NCBI GenBank assembly: GCA_002900535.1
Contig: MUGC01000248.1
Coordinates: 1-7,483, forward strand
DNA: 7,483 nt
Source of the DNA: Thermoplasmata archaeon M9B1D
GTDB taxonomy: Archaea > Thermoplasmatota > E2 > DHVEG-1
Reading direction: 5' to 3'
The notes under the pieces are model-generated. The model was not told the DNA's origin and made no database searches. It saw nothing but the letters and a program-made list of their open reading frames with translations. The position numbers and the translations under genes were made by a program. Shown here in pieces: positions 1 through 5,963 of the stretch (position 1 is its first letter; every line of letters starts with the position of its first letter).

Positions 1-13
1 TTTACTTAGTTAT

Positions 14-33
14 CTTTTTATTTAGATATAATA
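14..33 (+). promoter_or_regulatory. Probable TATA region and leader of the M18 aminopeptidase gene
   Basis: An AT-only stretch contains two possible archaeal TATA boxes (TTTTTATTTA at 14-23 and GATATAATA at 25-33). The first would place the transcript start near 44, just before a Shine-Dalgarno-like AGAGG at 45-49, seven bases before the ATG at 57. The second would give an almost leaderless transcript. The upstream gene lies outside the window, so read-through from an operon cannot be excluded. Confidence 0.35.
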
Positions 34-56
34 TGACATTGTGCAGAGGCTTATAA

Positions 57-1427
57 ATGGCAAACAAAAAAGAAAAAAAGAAGAAGGATAACAAAGAAAG
101 CAAATTTGTATATAAGAAAAAAACTGCTTGGGAGATTTTCACAAATGAGCAAATTAAAAAATCATTTGATTTTTGTATTGACTATAAAAAATTTCTTGAT
201 TGTGCAAAAACTGAAAGAGAAACAATATCTTTTATTAATAATTCAGCAAATAAAAGTAAGAAAAAAATATTTATTAACCATGGTAAATCTGCGGCAATAG
301 TTATCCCTGGTAAAAAACCATTAAGCGATGGCATTCGAATTGTTATTTCCCATGTTGATTCACCGCGTCTTGATCTTAAACAAATACCACTTTTCGAAGA
401 ACCTTCTAGTAATGTTACGCTTTTAGAAACTCATTATTATGGTGGTATAAAAAAATTCCAATGGGTCGTAATACCTCTTGCAATACATGGTGTAATTATT
501 AGAAAAGATGGTAAAAAAATTACTTTTACATTGGGTGAAAATGAATTAGATCCTGTTTTTTCTGTACCTGATTTGTTACCTCATTTATCTCATAAAGTTC
601 AAGATACTAAAAAACTTGAAGATGCAATAGCAGGTGAAAGCCTTGATATACTTATCGGTAGTCAGCCTGCTAAGGGTGATTTTTCTGAAAAAATAAAAAC
701 AGCGATACTTGATAAATTAAACAAGGAATATGGCATTACAGAGGAAGATTTTATTTCTGCTGAACTTGAAATGGTACCTGCATTTAAAGCACGTGATATG
801 GGATTTGATAGATCTTTAATTGCAGCTTATGGTCAAGATGATCGTGCTTGTGCATATACTTCATTTAGAGCTATCATGGATTTAAAAAACCCTAATTATA
901 CCTCTATTGGATTGTTTGTTGATAAAGAAGAAATCGGCTCCGAAGGAAATACAACAGCACAAGTTACAACTTTTTTGAGATCTATTATTAAAAAAATTGA
1001 TTCGACAGTAGATGTTGATAGTGTGATGCTGAAATCAAAGGTTATTTCTGCTGATGTAAATGCTGCAGTAACACCCAATTATACCGATGTTTTTGAACTT
1101 AAAAATGCATCTACATTAGGCCATGGTGTTGTTATGAGTAAGTTTACAGGACATGGTGGAAAGTATTCAGCAAATGATGCAAGCGCTGAATACGTTGCAG
1201 AAATAAGAAATCTATTAAACAAAAATAAAATTCCATGGCAAACAGCAGAGCTAGGTAAAGTTGACAATGGTGGCGGTGGAACAGTCGCTAAATATTTTAG
1301 CCGCCTTGGTATGGAAGTAATAGATTTGGGTCCTGCTGTTATGAGCATGCATTCACCATATGAAGTCACAAGTAAAGTAGATATTTATTCATCTTATCTT
1401 GCTTATCTTGCTTTTCTAAAAAGTTAA
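57..1427 (+). CDS. M18 family metallo-aminopeptidase (aspartyl aminopeptidase / aminopeptidase I type)
   Basis: This 456-residue protein is a dinuclear-zinc exopeptidase that removes N-terminal residues from peptides, presumably in the cytoplasm; there is no signal peptide. The family signature set is complete. SHVDSPRLDLK holds His99 and Asp101, GQDDRACAY holds the bridging Asp261, DKEEIGSEG holds the catalytic and ligand pair Glu291/Glu292, SADVNAA holds Asp333, and MHSPYE holds His432. A glycine-rich loop (NGGGGT) lies at 404-409. Length matches prokaryotic M18 members, so the gene looks intact. The first 22 residues are very rich in lysine and lead into KKKTAWE, which I recall at the start of bacterial, clostridial-type M18 proteins. 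The ATG at 57 has AGAGG seven bases upstream. Side-chain preference (acidic, lysyl or broad) cannot be read from sequence. The gene converges on the radical SAM operon with a six-base gap between stop codons. Confidence 0.95.
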   Translation: MANKKEKKKKDNKESKFVYKKKTAWEIFTNEQIKKSFDFCIDYKKFLDCAKTERETISFINNSANKSKKKIFINHGKSAAIVIPGKKPLSDGIRIVISHVDSPRLDLKQIPLFEEPSSNVTLLETHYYGGIKKFQWVVIPLAIHGVIIRKDGKKITFTLGENELDPVFSVPDLLPHLSHKVQDTKKLEDAIAGESLDILIGSQPAKGDFSEKIKTAILDKLNKEYGITEEDFISAELEMVPAFKARDMGFDRSLIAAYGQDDRACAYTSFRAIMDLKNPNYTSIGLFVDKEEIGSEGNTTAQVTTFLRSIIKKIDSTVDVDSVMLKSKVISADVNAAVTPNYTDVFELKNASTLGHGVVMSKFTGHGGKYSANDASAEYVAEIRNLLNKNKIPWQTAELGKVDNGGGGTVAKYFSRLGMEVIDLGPAVMSMHSPYEVTSKVDIYSSYLAYLAFLKS

Positions 1428-1447
1428 AAATTCTTAGAAGAATTTTT
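1426..1447. terminator. Bidirectional terminator palindrome between convergent genes
   Basis: A perfect inverted repeat has left arm AAAAATTCTT (1426-1435) and right arm AAGAATTTTT (1438-1447) around a central AG. Either transcript would fold into a hairpin whose 3' side ends in a U-tract. It overlaps the TAA of the plus-strand aminopeptidase (1425-1427) and contains the TAA of the minus-strand radical SAM gene (1436-1434). The terminator role is inferred from position and symmetry. Confidence 0.65.
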
Positions 1448-2150
1448 CTTTTACTTGCTCAAATGCTCCCCTAAAACCATTGTTATTATTACCTTTACAA
1501 TAATTTGGATCGCATGGCTTATCAAGCTTATTAGCAACTGGAAAACCTGCAAGACGCAACACAGGTCTTGTCGATTTTTTACCATGTTTCCAACGTGCAT
1601 AAAACCAATGGGCAAATAAAAATAATGGTCCAACAATTTTTTGCATATCTGGTGCCCAGAAATCAATATTGTTTCTCCAGCAACGTGAAATTACTTCCCA
1701 TTGAAGTTCTGTAAGATTTTCTAGGCTTGTACGTCGACAATTTCCAAGAACCGCTTCTTTTAAAGGTATAAACAATACTGGAGTGTAAAACATTTTGGCA
1801 TTATTTGCACGAAGATCATCGATTAAATTAATTGTGGCAATTACATCATCTTCTGTTTCATCAGGCTGTCCAGTCATTATAGTACAAAGGGGCCACCAGT
1901 CATAATCGTTTAAATGTCCGATTCCTTCGATTACAATTTCTGGCCAATTATCAACACTAAATGGTAGTGCTTTTCCTTTCATATGTTCTTTCATCAGCCT
2001 AACACTACCACTTTCGATTCCCATTTCAACAGATATAAATGGTTTTTTGTACAAGGGGCTAGTATTTGGATTCCACTTTGTTTTTTCAATAAGAATCGGA
2101 GTTAGTTCATCAAGAAGTTTTTTATCATAAAGAACTGGGGCAGGATGTGT
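1434..2150 (-). CDS. B12-binding radical SAM protein, C-terminal part (separated by a frameshift)
   Basis: This is the second half of the radical SAM protein that begins at 3058. The frame is open from the codon at 2150 (after a TGA at 2153-2151) to the TAA at 1436-1434, about 238 codons. It starts with THPAPVLYDKKLLDEL and continues through FISVEMGIESGS, the Glu-containing strand that helps bind S-adenosylmethionine. Next comes GQPDETEDDVIATINLIDDLR, the typical late-barrel motif of B12-type radical SAM proteins, and then an aromatic-rich tail (FLFAHWFYARWKHGKK) with two cysteines near the end (PCDPNYCKG). A nominal TTG start exists at 2054, but it lies inside conserved sequence and is unlikely to be a true start. 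Joined to the upstream part, the whole protein would be about 540 residues. Real frameshift, programmed shift and sequencing error are not distinguishable here. Confidence 0.85.
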   Translation of the reverse strand, partial: THPAPVLYDKKLLDELTPILIEKTKWNPNTSPLYKKPFISVEMGIESGSVRLMKEHMKGKALPFSVDNWPEIVIEGIGHLNDYDWWPLCTIMTGQPDETEDDVIATINLIDDLRANNAKMFYTPVLFIPLKEAVLGNCRRTSLENLTELQWEVISRCWRNNIDFWAPDMQKIVGPLFLFAHWFYARWKHGKKSTRPVLRLAGFPVANKLDKPCDPNYCKGNNNNGFRGAFEQVKEKFF

Positions 2151-3058
2151 TCAACACCAGGATATGATGCAATAGTTTTGTAAAGTTTTGTAACTTCTTT
2201 ACGGTTTGGAATAAAGTTCTTATAACATTTATATAAGAAAATATCTTCTGTAACAGTAAATATTGAATTAGTGCCACCCTTGATGTTAACTTCAATTTCT
2301 TTCATAATATGTTCAATGGGAAAACTATAACGCGTTCGCATCGTTGGGCTGCAGAAATGACACCCTCGCCCACAGCCACGCATTATTTCAACCATTCCGT
2401 AACTTGCGGCTTTTTTTATTAGAGCTACATTTTTCCTATCAGGCTTTTTTCCTACATAATAACTTGGAACTTGCTCGTCATTCATAAGCCGTCTGAAAAC
2501 AGATATTAAATCGCTTTCACCTTCACCTTGAAATAGCACATCTATTCCAAGTTTTTCTTGTGCGTCTGCTTCTGCAACTTGCCATGAACCTTGGCCACCA
2601 ACAATAACCTTTGGTTTATATTTCTGAATTGCAGGGTGTGTTACTAGTTTTTCAAATTCAAAGGCGTTGAGCGCCTCACCACCGAAACCAATAAGGGAGT
2701 TATACGTAGTTGAAACATATGCCAGACCCATAGGGTCCATAGTTGAAATTCCAACAACTTTAGTTTTTTTACCTATGAATCTATCAAGTTGATCGTAATG
2801 TACAGTAACAACATTATCTTCCCCAAATTCATCGATTAACATTGACTCAATTTTTCTAAGTCCATATATCGTTCTTTGTGCAGTACCATCCTCATTTATT
2901 GTAAGATTATTCATATAATTTCTAAGTGCATATCCTGAAAGTTTCTTTGGAAAAGTGCAAATAAATGCAGAAAATGGATTGTTATCATACTCATTTGCTT
3001 CTGCTCTGGATGCTGCAAGAACAATTGGTACACCATCGATTTTTTCTTCATCATTCAT
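2102..3058 (-). CDS. B12-binding radical SAM protein, N-terminal part (frameshifted)
   Basis: This frame has a cobalamin-binding-like Rossmann domain (about residues 60-200, with VVGISTMDPMGL at 101-112, VIVGGQGSW at 151-159 and GEGESDL at 178-184). The radical SAM cluster motif CGRGCHFC follows, with Cys229, Cys233 and Cys236 as ligands of a 4Fe-4S cluster. I recall this arrangement, including the conserved DPxG, from a widespread archaeal family of unknown substrate; some B12 radical SAM enzymes methylate unactivated carbon. The last coherent residues are about YPGVEH (299-304). After that the frame runs into unrelated residues and a TAA at 2104-2102, while the homologous barrel continues in another frame (2150-1434). 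The ATG at 3058 is 18 bases after the stop of the small upstream gene, with a weak AGAG, so the two are probably co-transcribed. An in-frame TGA just upstream rules out a longer start. Confidence 0.9.
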   Translation of the reverse strand: MNDEEKIDGVPIVLAASRAEANEYDNNPFSAFICTFPKKLSGYALRNYMNNLTINEDGTAQRTIYGLRKIESMLIDEFGEDNVVTVHYDQLDRFIGKKTKVVGISTMDPMGLAYVSTTYNSLIGFGGEALNAFEFEKLVTHPAIQKYKPKVIVGGQGSWQVAEADAQEKLGIDVLFQGEGESDLISVFRRLMNDEQVPSYYVGKKPDRKNVALIKKAASYGMVEIMRGCGRGCHFCSPTMRTRYSFPIEHIMKEIEVNIKGGTNSIFTVTEDIFLYKCYKNFIPNRKEVTKLYKTIASYPGVEHILPQFFMIKNFLMN

Positions 3059-3076
3059 ATTTAGTCAGCTCTGCAT

Positions 3077-3397
3077 TTAATTTGTTTTACATATTTTTTT
3101 AAAAACAGGGTCTTTTATTGTTTCTTCTATTCTTAGTAAAAATTCTTTCCAAGAAATGGTATTCCATGACCATTTGATCATATCTTTTTTATGAAGTGAT
3201 AAGATTTTTAAAAAACTCTGCCAGTTGTATCCCATAGCTTTCAGTGGTTTTGACCATCCTCCCTCTTTCCATAAGTAACTTGGTAATTTGTTTCCAAACC
3301 ATACAGTTAGCGAATCTATTTTTAATCCTATATTTTTTTTATGTTTTTTGAATTGGTCTTTTAATATTTTCGGTTCCGGTGGTATCGACAGATTCAT
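3077..3397 (-). CDS. Small Trp/Lys-rich hypothetical protein, first gene of the B12 radical SAM operon
   Basis: This 106-residue protein is of no family I recognise. It is strongly basic and has seven tryptophans (33, 43, 48, 59, 76, 78, 83), about 6.6 percent. It has no signal peptide, no long hydrophobic segment and a single Cys103. The C-terminal half (about 79-101, ISWKEFLLRIEETIKDPVF) looks helical. Evidence that it is a real gene is its own candidate TATA box (3465-3456), a strong Shine-Dalgarno GGGGG (3411-3407) nine bases before the ATG, and the short 18-base gap to the downstream radical SAM gene. It could be a partner, chaperone or substrate of that enzyme, or a small nucleic-acid-binding protein; nothing in the sequence decides. 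Confidence 0.7.
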   Translation of the reverse strand: MNLSIPPEPKILKDQFKKHKKNIGLKIDSLTVWFGNKLPSYLWKEGGWSKPLKAMGYNWQSFLKILSLHKKDMIKWSWNTISWKEFLLRIEETIKDPVFKKICKTN

Positions 3398-3406
3398 CTA
3401 ATTGTA

Positions 3407-3430
3407 CCCCCTATACATAGTACATGGGGG
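3407..3430 (-). promoter_or_regulatory. Symmetric element that may mask the Shine-Dalgarno of the small-protein gene
   Basis: On the minus strand the leader reads CCCCC (3430-3426), fourteen bases, then GGGGG (3411-3407), which is the apparent Shine-Dalgarno nine bases before the ATG at 3397. The C and G tracts can pair and hide the ribosome site. Inside is a nested CTAT-GT-ATAG dyad (3420-3411). A four-codon frame ATG TAC TAT GTA TAG (3425-3411) sits in the loop. It may act as an RNA hairpin or as a DNA operator near the transcript start; both are inference. Confidence 0.4.
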
Positions 3431-3455
3431 ATTAATTAAAAATAGTGTATTTAGA

Positions 3456-3465
3456 TTTTTATAAA
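3456..3465 (-). promoter_or_regulatory. TATA box for the small-protein / B12 radical SAM operon
   Basis: Minus-strand TTTATAAAAA lies about 60 bases before the ATG at 3397. A start about 25 bases downstream would fall near 3433-3438, immediately before the C5/G5 element, giving a leader of roughly 40 bases. The assignment rests on sequence and spacing alone. Confidence 0.5.
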
Positions 3466-3523
3466 TATTCAAGAACAATCTCATAACTTTTTCAATTTTT
3501 TTTTTTAACTAATATATGAATAT

Positions 3524-3545
3524 AAAAAATTAAAAAAGAGAAAAA
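3524..3545 (-). terminator. U-rich archaeal-type terminator after the SPASM radical SAM gene
   Basis: Twelve bases past the TAA at 3559-3557, the minus strand has three T-tracts in succession (five, six and six T, at 3545-3541, 3537-3532 and 3529-3524). Archaeal RNA polymerase terminates on such U-tracts without needing a hairpin. It would separate this transcript from the operon starting near 3435. Confidence 0.55.
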
Positions 3546-3556
3546 CTATATTTTTT

Positions 3557-4960
3557 TTAAGTCTTTTCAATCATGTTTTTAATACAACCTGGATCTGAAG
3601 CTAAAAAATTACCTGTGTAACCATATGCTCGCGCTCGGCATCCACCACAGAAATACCTGTAATCACATCGACCACAATTTCCTTCTAATATGTCTTTGTT
3701 TCTTAAACCATTAAGAATTGGGTTAGACCTCCAAAGTTTTTCAAAACCATCATCCTTTATATTACCTATTTTTAAAGGGAAGAAAACACAGGGTTCAATA
3801 TCACCATTTGGTCGTATGGCACAATAAAGTCTTCCACATCCGCATCCACCAATAAACTCTGCAAGATTTACAAGCTTACCTGATAATTCCGGGTTGGCAA
3901 AATGAGTAGGTACAATTTTTTTATCAAGTCCAATTTCTGCCTGTAACGCAACACGTGCAAATTGTGGAGCAGTTGTTAAAACATTTACTTTACCACCATT
4001 TTTTAACCTCGTCCATAACATTTTAAGCAGTTCTTCTCTTTCTAGGGGTGTTAAATCGTTTTCTGATATAAATTCTCCTCGACCTGTTGGTATAAAGTTA
4101 TAAATCATAAACCAGTTAACACCAAGATCCTCGCATAAGTCAATAATCTTAGGAATCTCCTCATAATTGTAATGGGTTGCAGTAGTAGCAATGTTTACAA
4201 AAAAACCTTCATCTACACAATTATGAATACCAGAAATAGTTTTTTCATACACGCCTTTTATACCACGGAAACTATCATGAAGTTTTGCAGAAGCTCCATC
4301 AAGACTAATTTGAACAAAACTAACACCTTTTTCTTTCATCTCACCAGCTTTCTTTTTTGTAATCAAGGTACCATTTGTAGCAACAGCAACATACATACCT
4401 TTATCGTTTGCATAACTAGTTAGTTCAAGAATATCCTTCCTAATAAGAGGTTCTCCACCTGAAAATGATACAATTGGAACACAAGCACGGGCGAGTTTAT
4501 CAATGCATTGTTTTGCTTCTTTTGTTGTCAACTCATCCTGAAGAGGTTTACCAGCGTTAGCATAACAATGTTTACATTTAAGGTTACAAGCATACGTGAT
4601 ATCCCAAACAACTAAGAAAGGGGCACCTGTGATAAATGGTCTATGTACACCAAAATGCGCAATACCAGTTAACACACTAGCTAGACTTTTTCTCCAAGAA
4701 GGATGAGAAAATTGTTCTTTCAACATCTCGGATGATACGCCAAATGTTTTACTACCTGTTTTCAAAACACCGCTAATAACTTTTTTAGCGAGTTTACATT
4801 TAACACATGCATCCTTACGATCACCTACATATAATTCTAAGGCTACCTCAACACGATTTTTCCCACAAGTTTCACAAAAACCAAAACCCGATAAAATCTT
4901 ACGAGTAATAGGATTGCCAATAGTGTAACTTAATATTTGGAATGCATTCGTGGTCTCCAA
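3557..4960 (-). CDS. Radical SAM/SPASM domain protein with a four-cysteine N-terminal domain
   Basis: This 467-residue protein has three parts. The N-terminus (about 25-60) has CETC (29, 32) and CVKC (52, 55), a zinc-ribbon-like set. The radical SAM barrel begins with CNLKCKHC (Cys125, Cys129, Cys132), which binds the 4Fe-4S cluster that cleaves S-adenosylmethionine, and includes SGGEP (167-171), ATNGT (194-198) and SLDGA (219-223). A PTGRG motif (291-295) resembles AhbC/AhbD/NirJ-type enzymes. The C-terminal SPASM part has Cys373, 375, 380, 391, then CGRC (429, 432), Cys438, Cys441 and Cys459, enough for auxiliary clusters. Such enzymes modify peptides, proteins or tetrapyrroles; the substrate here is unknown. 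The start is TTG at 4960, supported by GAGAGGT a few bases upstream, an in-frame TGA at 4981-4979 and no ATG before residue 79. It is divergent from an Lrp-type regulator that may control it. Confidence 0.9.
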   Translation of the reverse strand: METTNAFQILSYTIGNPITRKILSGFGFCETCGKNRVEVALELYVGDRKDACVKCKLAKKVISGVLKTGSKTFGVSSEMLKEQFSHPSWRKSLASVLTGIAHFGVHRPFITGAPFLVVWDITYACNLKCKHCYANAGKPLQDELTTKEAKQCIDKLARACVPIVSFSGGEPLIRKDILELTSYANDKGMYVAVATNGTLITKKKAGEMKEKGVSFVQISLDGASAKLHDSFRGIKGVYEKTISGIHNCVDEGFFVNIATTATHYNYEEIPKIIDLCEDLGVNWFMIYNFIPTGRGEFISENDLTPLEREELLKMLWTRLKNGGKVNVLTTAPQFARVALQAEIGLDKKIVPTHFANPELSGKLVNLAEFIGGCGCGRLYCAIRPNGDIEPCVFFPLKIGNIKDDGFEKLWRSNPILNGLRNKDILEGNCGRCDYRYFCGGCRARAYGYTGNFLASDPGCIKNMIEKT

Positions 4961-5028
4961 ATATACCTCTCCCTCAAATCATTTATTAGCTTTAACAGTA
5001 TCTATCTAATTGTATAAGTTTTTATTGT

Positions 5029-5037
5029 ATTTAAATA
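5029..5037 (-). promoter_or_regulatory. Probable TATA box of the SPASM radical SAM gene
   Basis: Minus-strand TATTTAAAT-like sequence lies about 70 bases before the TTG start at 4960. A transcript start near 5005 would give a leader of about 45 bases containing the Shine-Dalgarno. The spacer is AT-rich throughout, so another box is possible. Confidence 0.4.
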
Positions 5038-5051
5038 ATATTGCTGTATTG

Positions 5052-5071
5052 AGTTTTGCATATACAAAACT
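5052..5071. promoter_or_regulatory. Candidate Lrp-type operator between the divergent genes
   Basis: A 20-base pseudo-palindrome has arms AGTTTTG (5052-5058) and CAAAACT (5065-5071) around CATATA; 18 of 20 positions are symmetric. Its core is TTG-N6-CAA. It sits just upstream of the minus-strand TATA box and about 50 bases from the regulator's TATA box, a position suited to dual control. Binding by the adjacent Lrp-type protein is inferred. Confidence 0.5.
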
Positions 5072-5095
5072 AATAGAAAATGGTGATTTTATAGG

Positions 5096-5112
5096 TAACA
5101 TTTGTTAATAAC
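5096..5112. promoter_or_regulatory. Second short dyad next to the regulator promoter
   Basis: TAACA-TT-TGTTA (5096-5107) overlaps GTTA-A-TAAC (5104-5112), immediately upstream of the regulator's TATA box at 5119. It may be an autoregulatory site. In DNA this AT-rich, short dyads also occur by chance. Confidence 0.3.
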
Positions 5113-5118
5113 TTTCAG

Positions 5119-5127
5119 TATATAAAA
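5119..5127 (+). promoter_or_regulatory. TATA box of the Lrp/AsnC regulator gene
   Basis: TATATAAAA preceded by TTTCAG is a good archaeal TATA box. A start about 25 bases on, near 5150, gives a leader of about 27 bases that includes AAAGGA (5163-5168) eight bases before the ATG at 5177. Confidence 0.6.
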
Positions 5128-5176
5128 CTATAAATAATCCAAAATACTTACAAAGAATTTACAAAGGAAAATTATT

Positions 5177-5707
5177 ATGCCAAAAAGCTCAAAAGAAAAT
5201 ATCGAGAAGGACAAAAAGATTATTATATCCGAACTTGAAAAAAACTCTAATAGGAGTGTTAATGAAATTGCTGATAAATTGGGTTTTTCTCGTCAAAAAG
5301 TATGGAGGATTATAAAAAATCTTGAAGAAGATCAAACAATCTGGGGTTATACAGCAATTCTTGATGATGATAAAGTAGGTCGAAAAAGATTTTGTATTCT
5401 CCTTAAAAAAGCACCTGTTAAAACAACAGAAGAATCACTGAATAAAGTAATCACTAGAGAATTAAGACAGGTAGCAAATAAAAATGGAGTAAATCTTGAA
5501 AGTACTTATTTTTTTCATGGTTTATATGATGGGCAAATATGCGTAACAGCAGAGAACGTAATCCAGGTGAAAAGATTTATAGCTGATATGGAAAAGAAAA
5601 TGGGAGCAGAATATTTTCAAAAAACAGATATATTGGAAATGTTGGTCCCTATTCAAGTGAGAGGTTTTAATAATCCTAACTTAGAAAAATTAAAAGATTA
5701 TTTTTAA
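5177..5707 (+). CDS. Lrp/AsnC family transcriptional regulator
   Basis: This 176-residue protein has an N-terminal winged helix-turn-helix (about 10-60). RSVNEIADKLGFSRQKVWRIIKNLE (26-50) contains the recognition helix SRQKVWRIIKNL, and the wing WGYTAILDDDKVG (56-68) is typical of Lrp. The C-terminal alpha/beta effector and oligomerisation domain runs from about 70 to 160 and includes HGLYDG (114-119), where Lrp proteins carry a G-x-x-D turn. Lrp proteins act as dimers or octamers, often sense amino acids and usually regulate themselves and a neighbour. The divergent SPASM enzyme is the obvious target. At 176 residues it is slightly longer than the usual 140-165, with a longer helical stretch around 80-105. 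It is not a convincing siroheme decarboxylase subunit (AhbA/AhbB), a related fold. Confidence 0.92.
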   Translation: MPKSSKENIEKDKKIIISELEKNSNRSVNEIADKLGFSRQKVWRIIKNLEEDQTIWGYTAILDDDKVGRKRFCILLKKAPVKTTEESLNKVITRELRQVANKNGVNLESTYFFHGLYDGQICVTAENVIQVKRFIADMEKKMGAEYFQKTDILEMLVPIQVRGFNNPNLEKLKDYF

Positions 5708-5726
5708 TAGATTAGTTACAGCTCTA

Positions 5727-5750
5727 CTTTTTAACAATATGTTGAAAAAG
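5727..5750 (+). terminator. Hairpin downstream of the Lrp-type gene
   Basis: CTTTTTAACA (5727-5736) can pair with TGTT-G-AAAAAG (5740-5750), giving ten base pairs with one bulged G and a three-base loop, about 20 bases after the stop codon. Only a weak U-rich stretch follows, so its role as a terminator is tentative. Confidence 0.35.
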
Positions 5751-5770
5751 CTTTGCTTGTTAATTACTTA

Positions 5771-5835
5771 AAAATAATGAATAAACGTGCAAAAAATAAT
5801 GAATAAACGTGCAGAAATTAGAATTTACGTGCAGA
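5771..5835. repeat. Two perfect 21-base direct repeats plus a degenerate third, each ending in ACGTGCA
   Basis: The unit AAAATAATGAATAAACGTGC plus A occurs at 5771-5791 and again at 5793-5813. A shorter third copy keeps TTACGTGCAGA (5825-5835). The ACGTGCA cores start at 5785, 5807 and 5827, about two helical turns apart. They lie in non-coding sequence between the regulator and the remnant membrane-protein gene. Function unknown. Confidence 0.7.
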
Positions 5836-5871
5836 GTAATTAAAATTAAATAATATAAAAAAAGAATTGAA

Positions 5872-5891
5872 TTTTTCTAATTATAGAAAAA
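5872..5891 (-). terminator. Perfect 8-bp hairpin downstream of the DUF996-like remnant
   Basis: TTTTTCTA (5872-5879) and TAGAAAAA (5884-5891) form a perfect stem with a four-base loop. On the minus strand it is followed by a run of seven T (5863-5857). It could have ended the transcript of the degraded membrane-protein gene, whose stop is at 5966-5964. Confidence 0.4.
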
Positions 5892-5963
5892 ATAATAAAA
5901 ATTATGGAGAATTTATTGTGTTTTATCCGGAAGTTTATCTGGCAGACTGATAAATGCATTTAT

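Larger units (their letters stand above)
5708..5963. other. Intergenic AT-rich stretch without a recognisable gene
   Basis: Apart from the hairpin at 5727-5750, the repeats at 5771-5835 and the hairpin at 5872-5891, I see nothing here. Frames on both strands are closed and no tRNA-like or other structured-RNA signature is evident. Confidence 0.5.

Noticed and set aside
896..1369. Minus-strand frames inside the aminopeptidase gene
   Set aside because: They are antisense to a fully conserved enzyme and have no independent start signals or family features.
3496..3506. Plus-strand T11 run as a terminator
   Set aside because: No plus-strand gene lies upstream of it; it is more likely part of the AT-rich spacer.
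3077..4960. Classical RiPP cluster with a short precursor beside the SPASM enzyme
   Set aside because: No short precursor-like frame with leader and core lies next to the SPASM gene; the 106-residue protein is associated with the other radical SAM gene and shows no core repeats. Kept only as a partner hypothesis.
5177..5707. Lrp-like protein as siroheme decarboxylase subunit (AhbA/AhbB) paired with an AhbC/AhbD-like enzyme
   Set aside because: The divergent PTGRG-bearing radical SAM enzyme made this tempting, but the protein lacks the HNY/YN-WFT type residues I associate with AhbA/AhbB, has a standard DNA-binding helix, and only one such gene is present.
5771..5835. CRISPR array
   Set aside because: The repeats are adjacent with a one-base gap, there are no unique spacers of usual length, and no cas genes are present.
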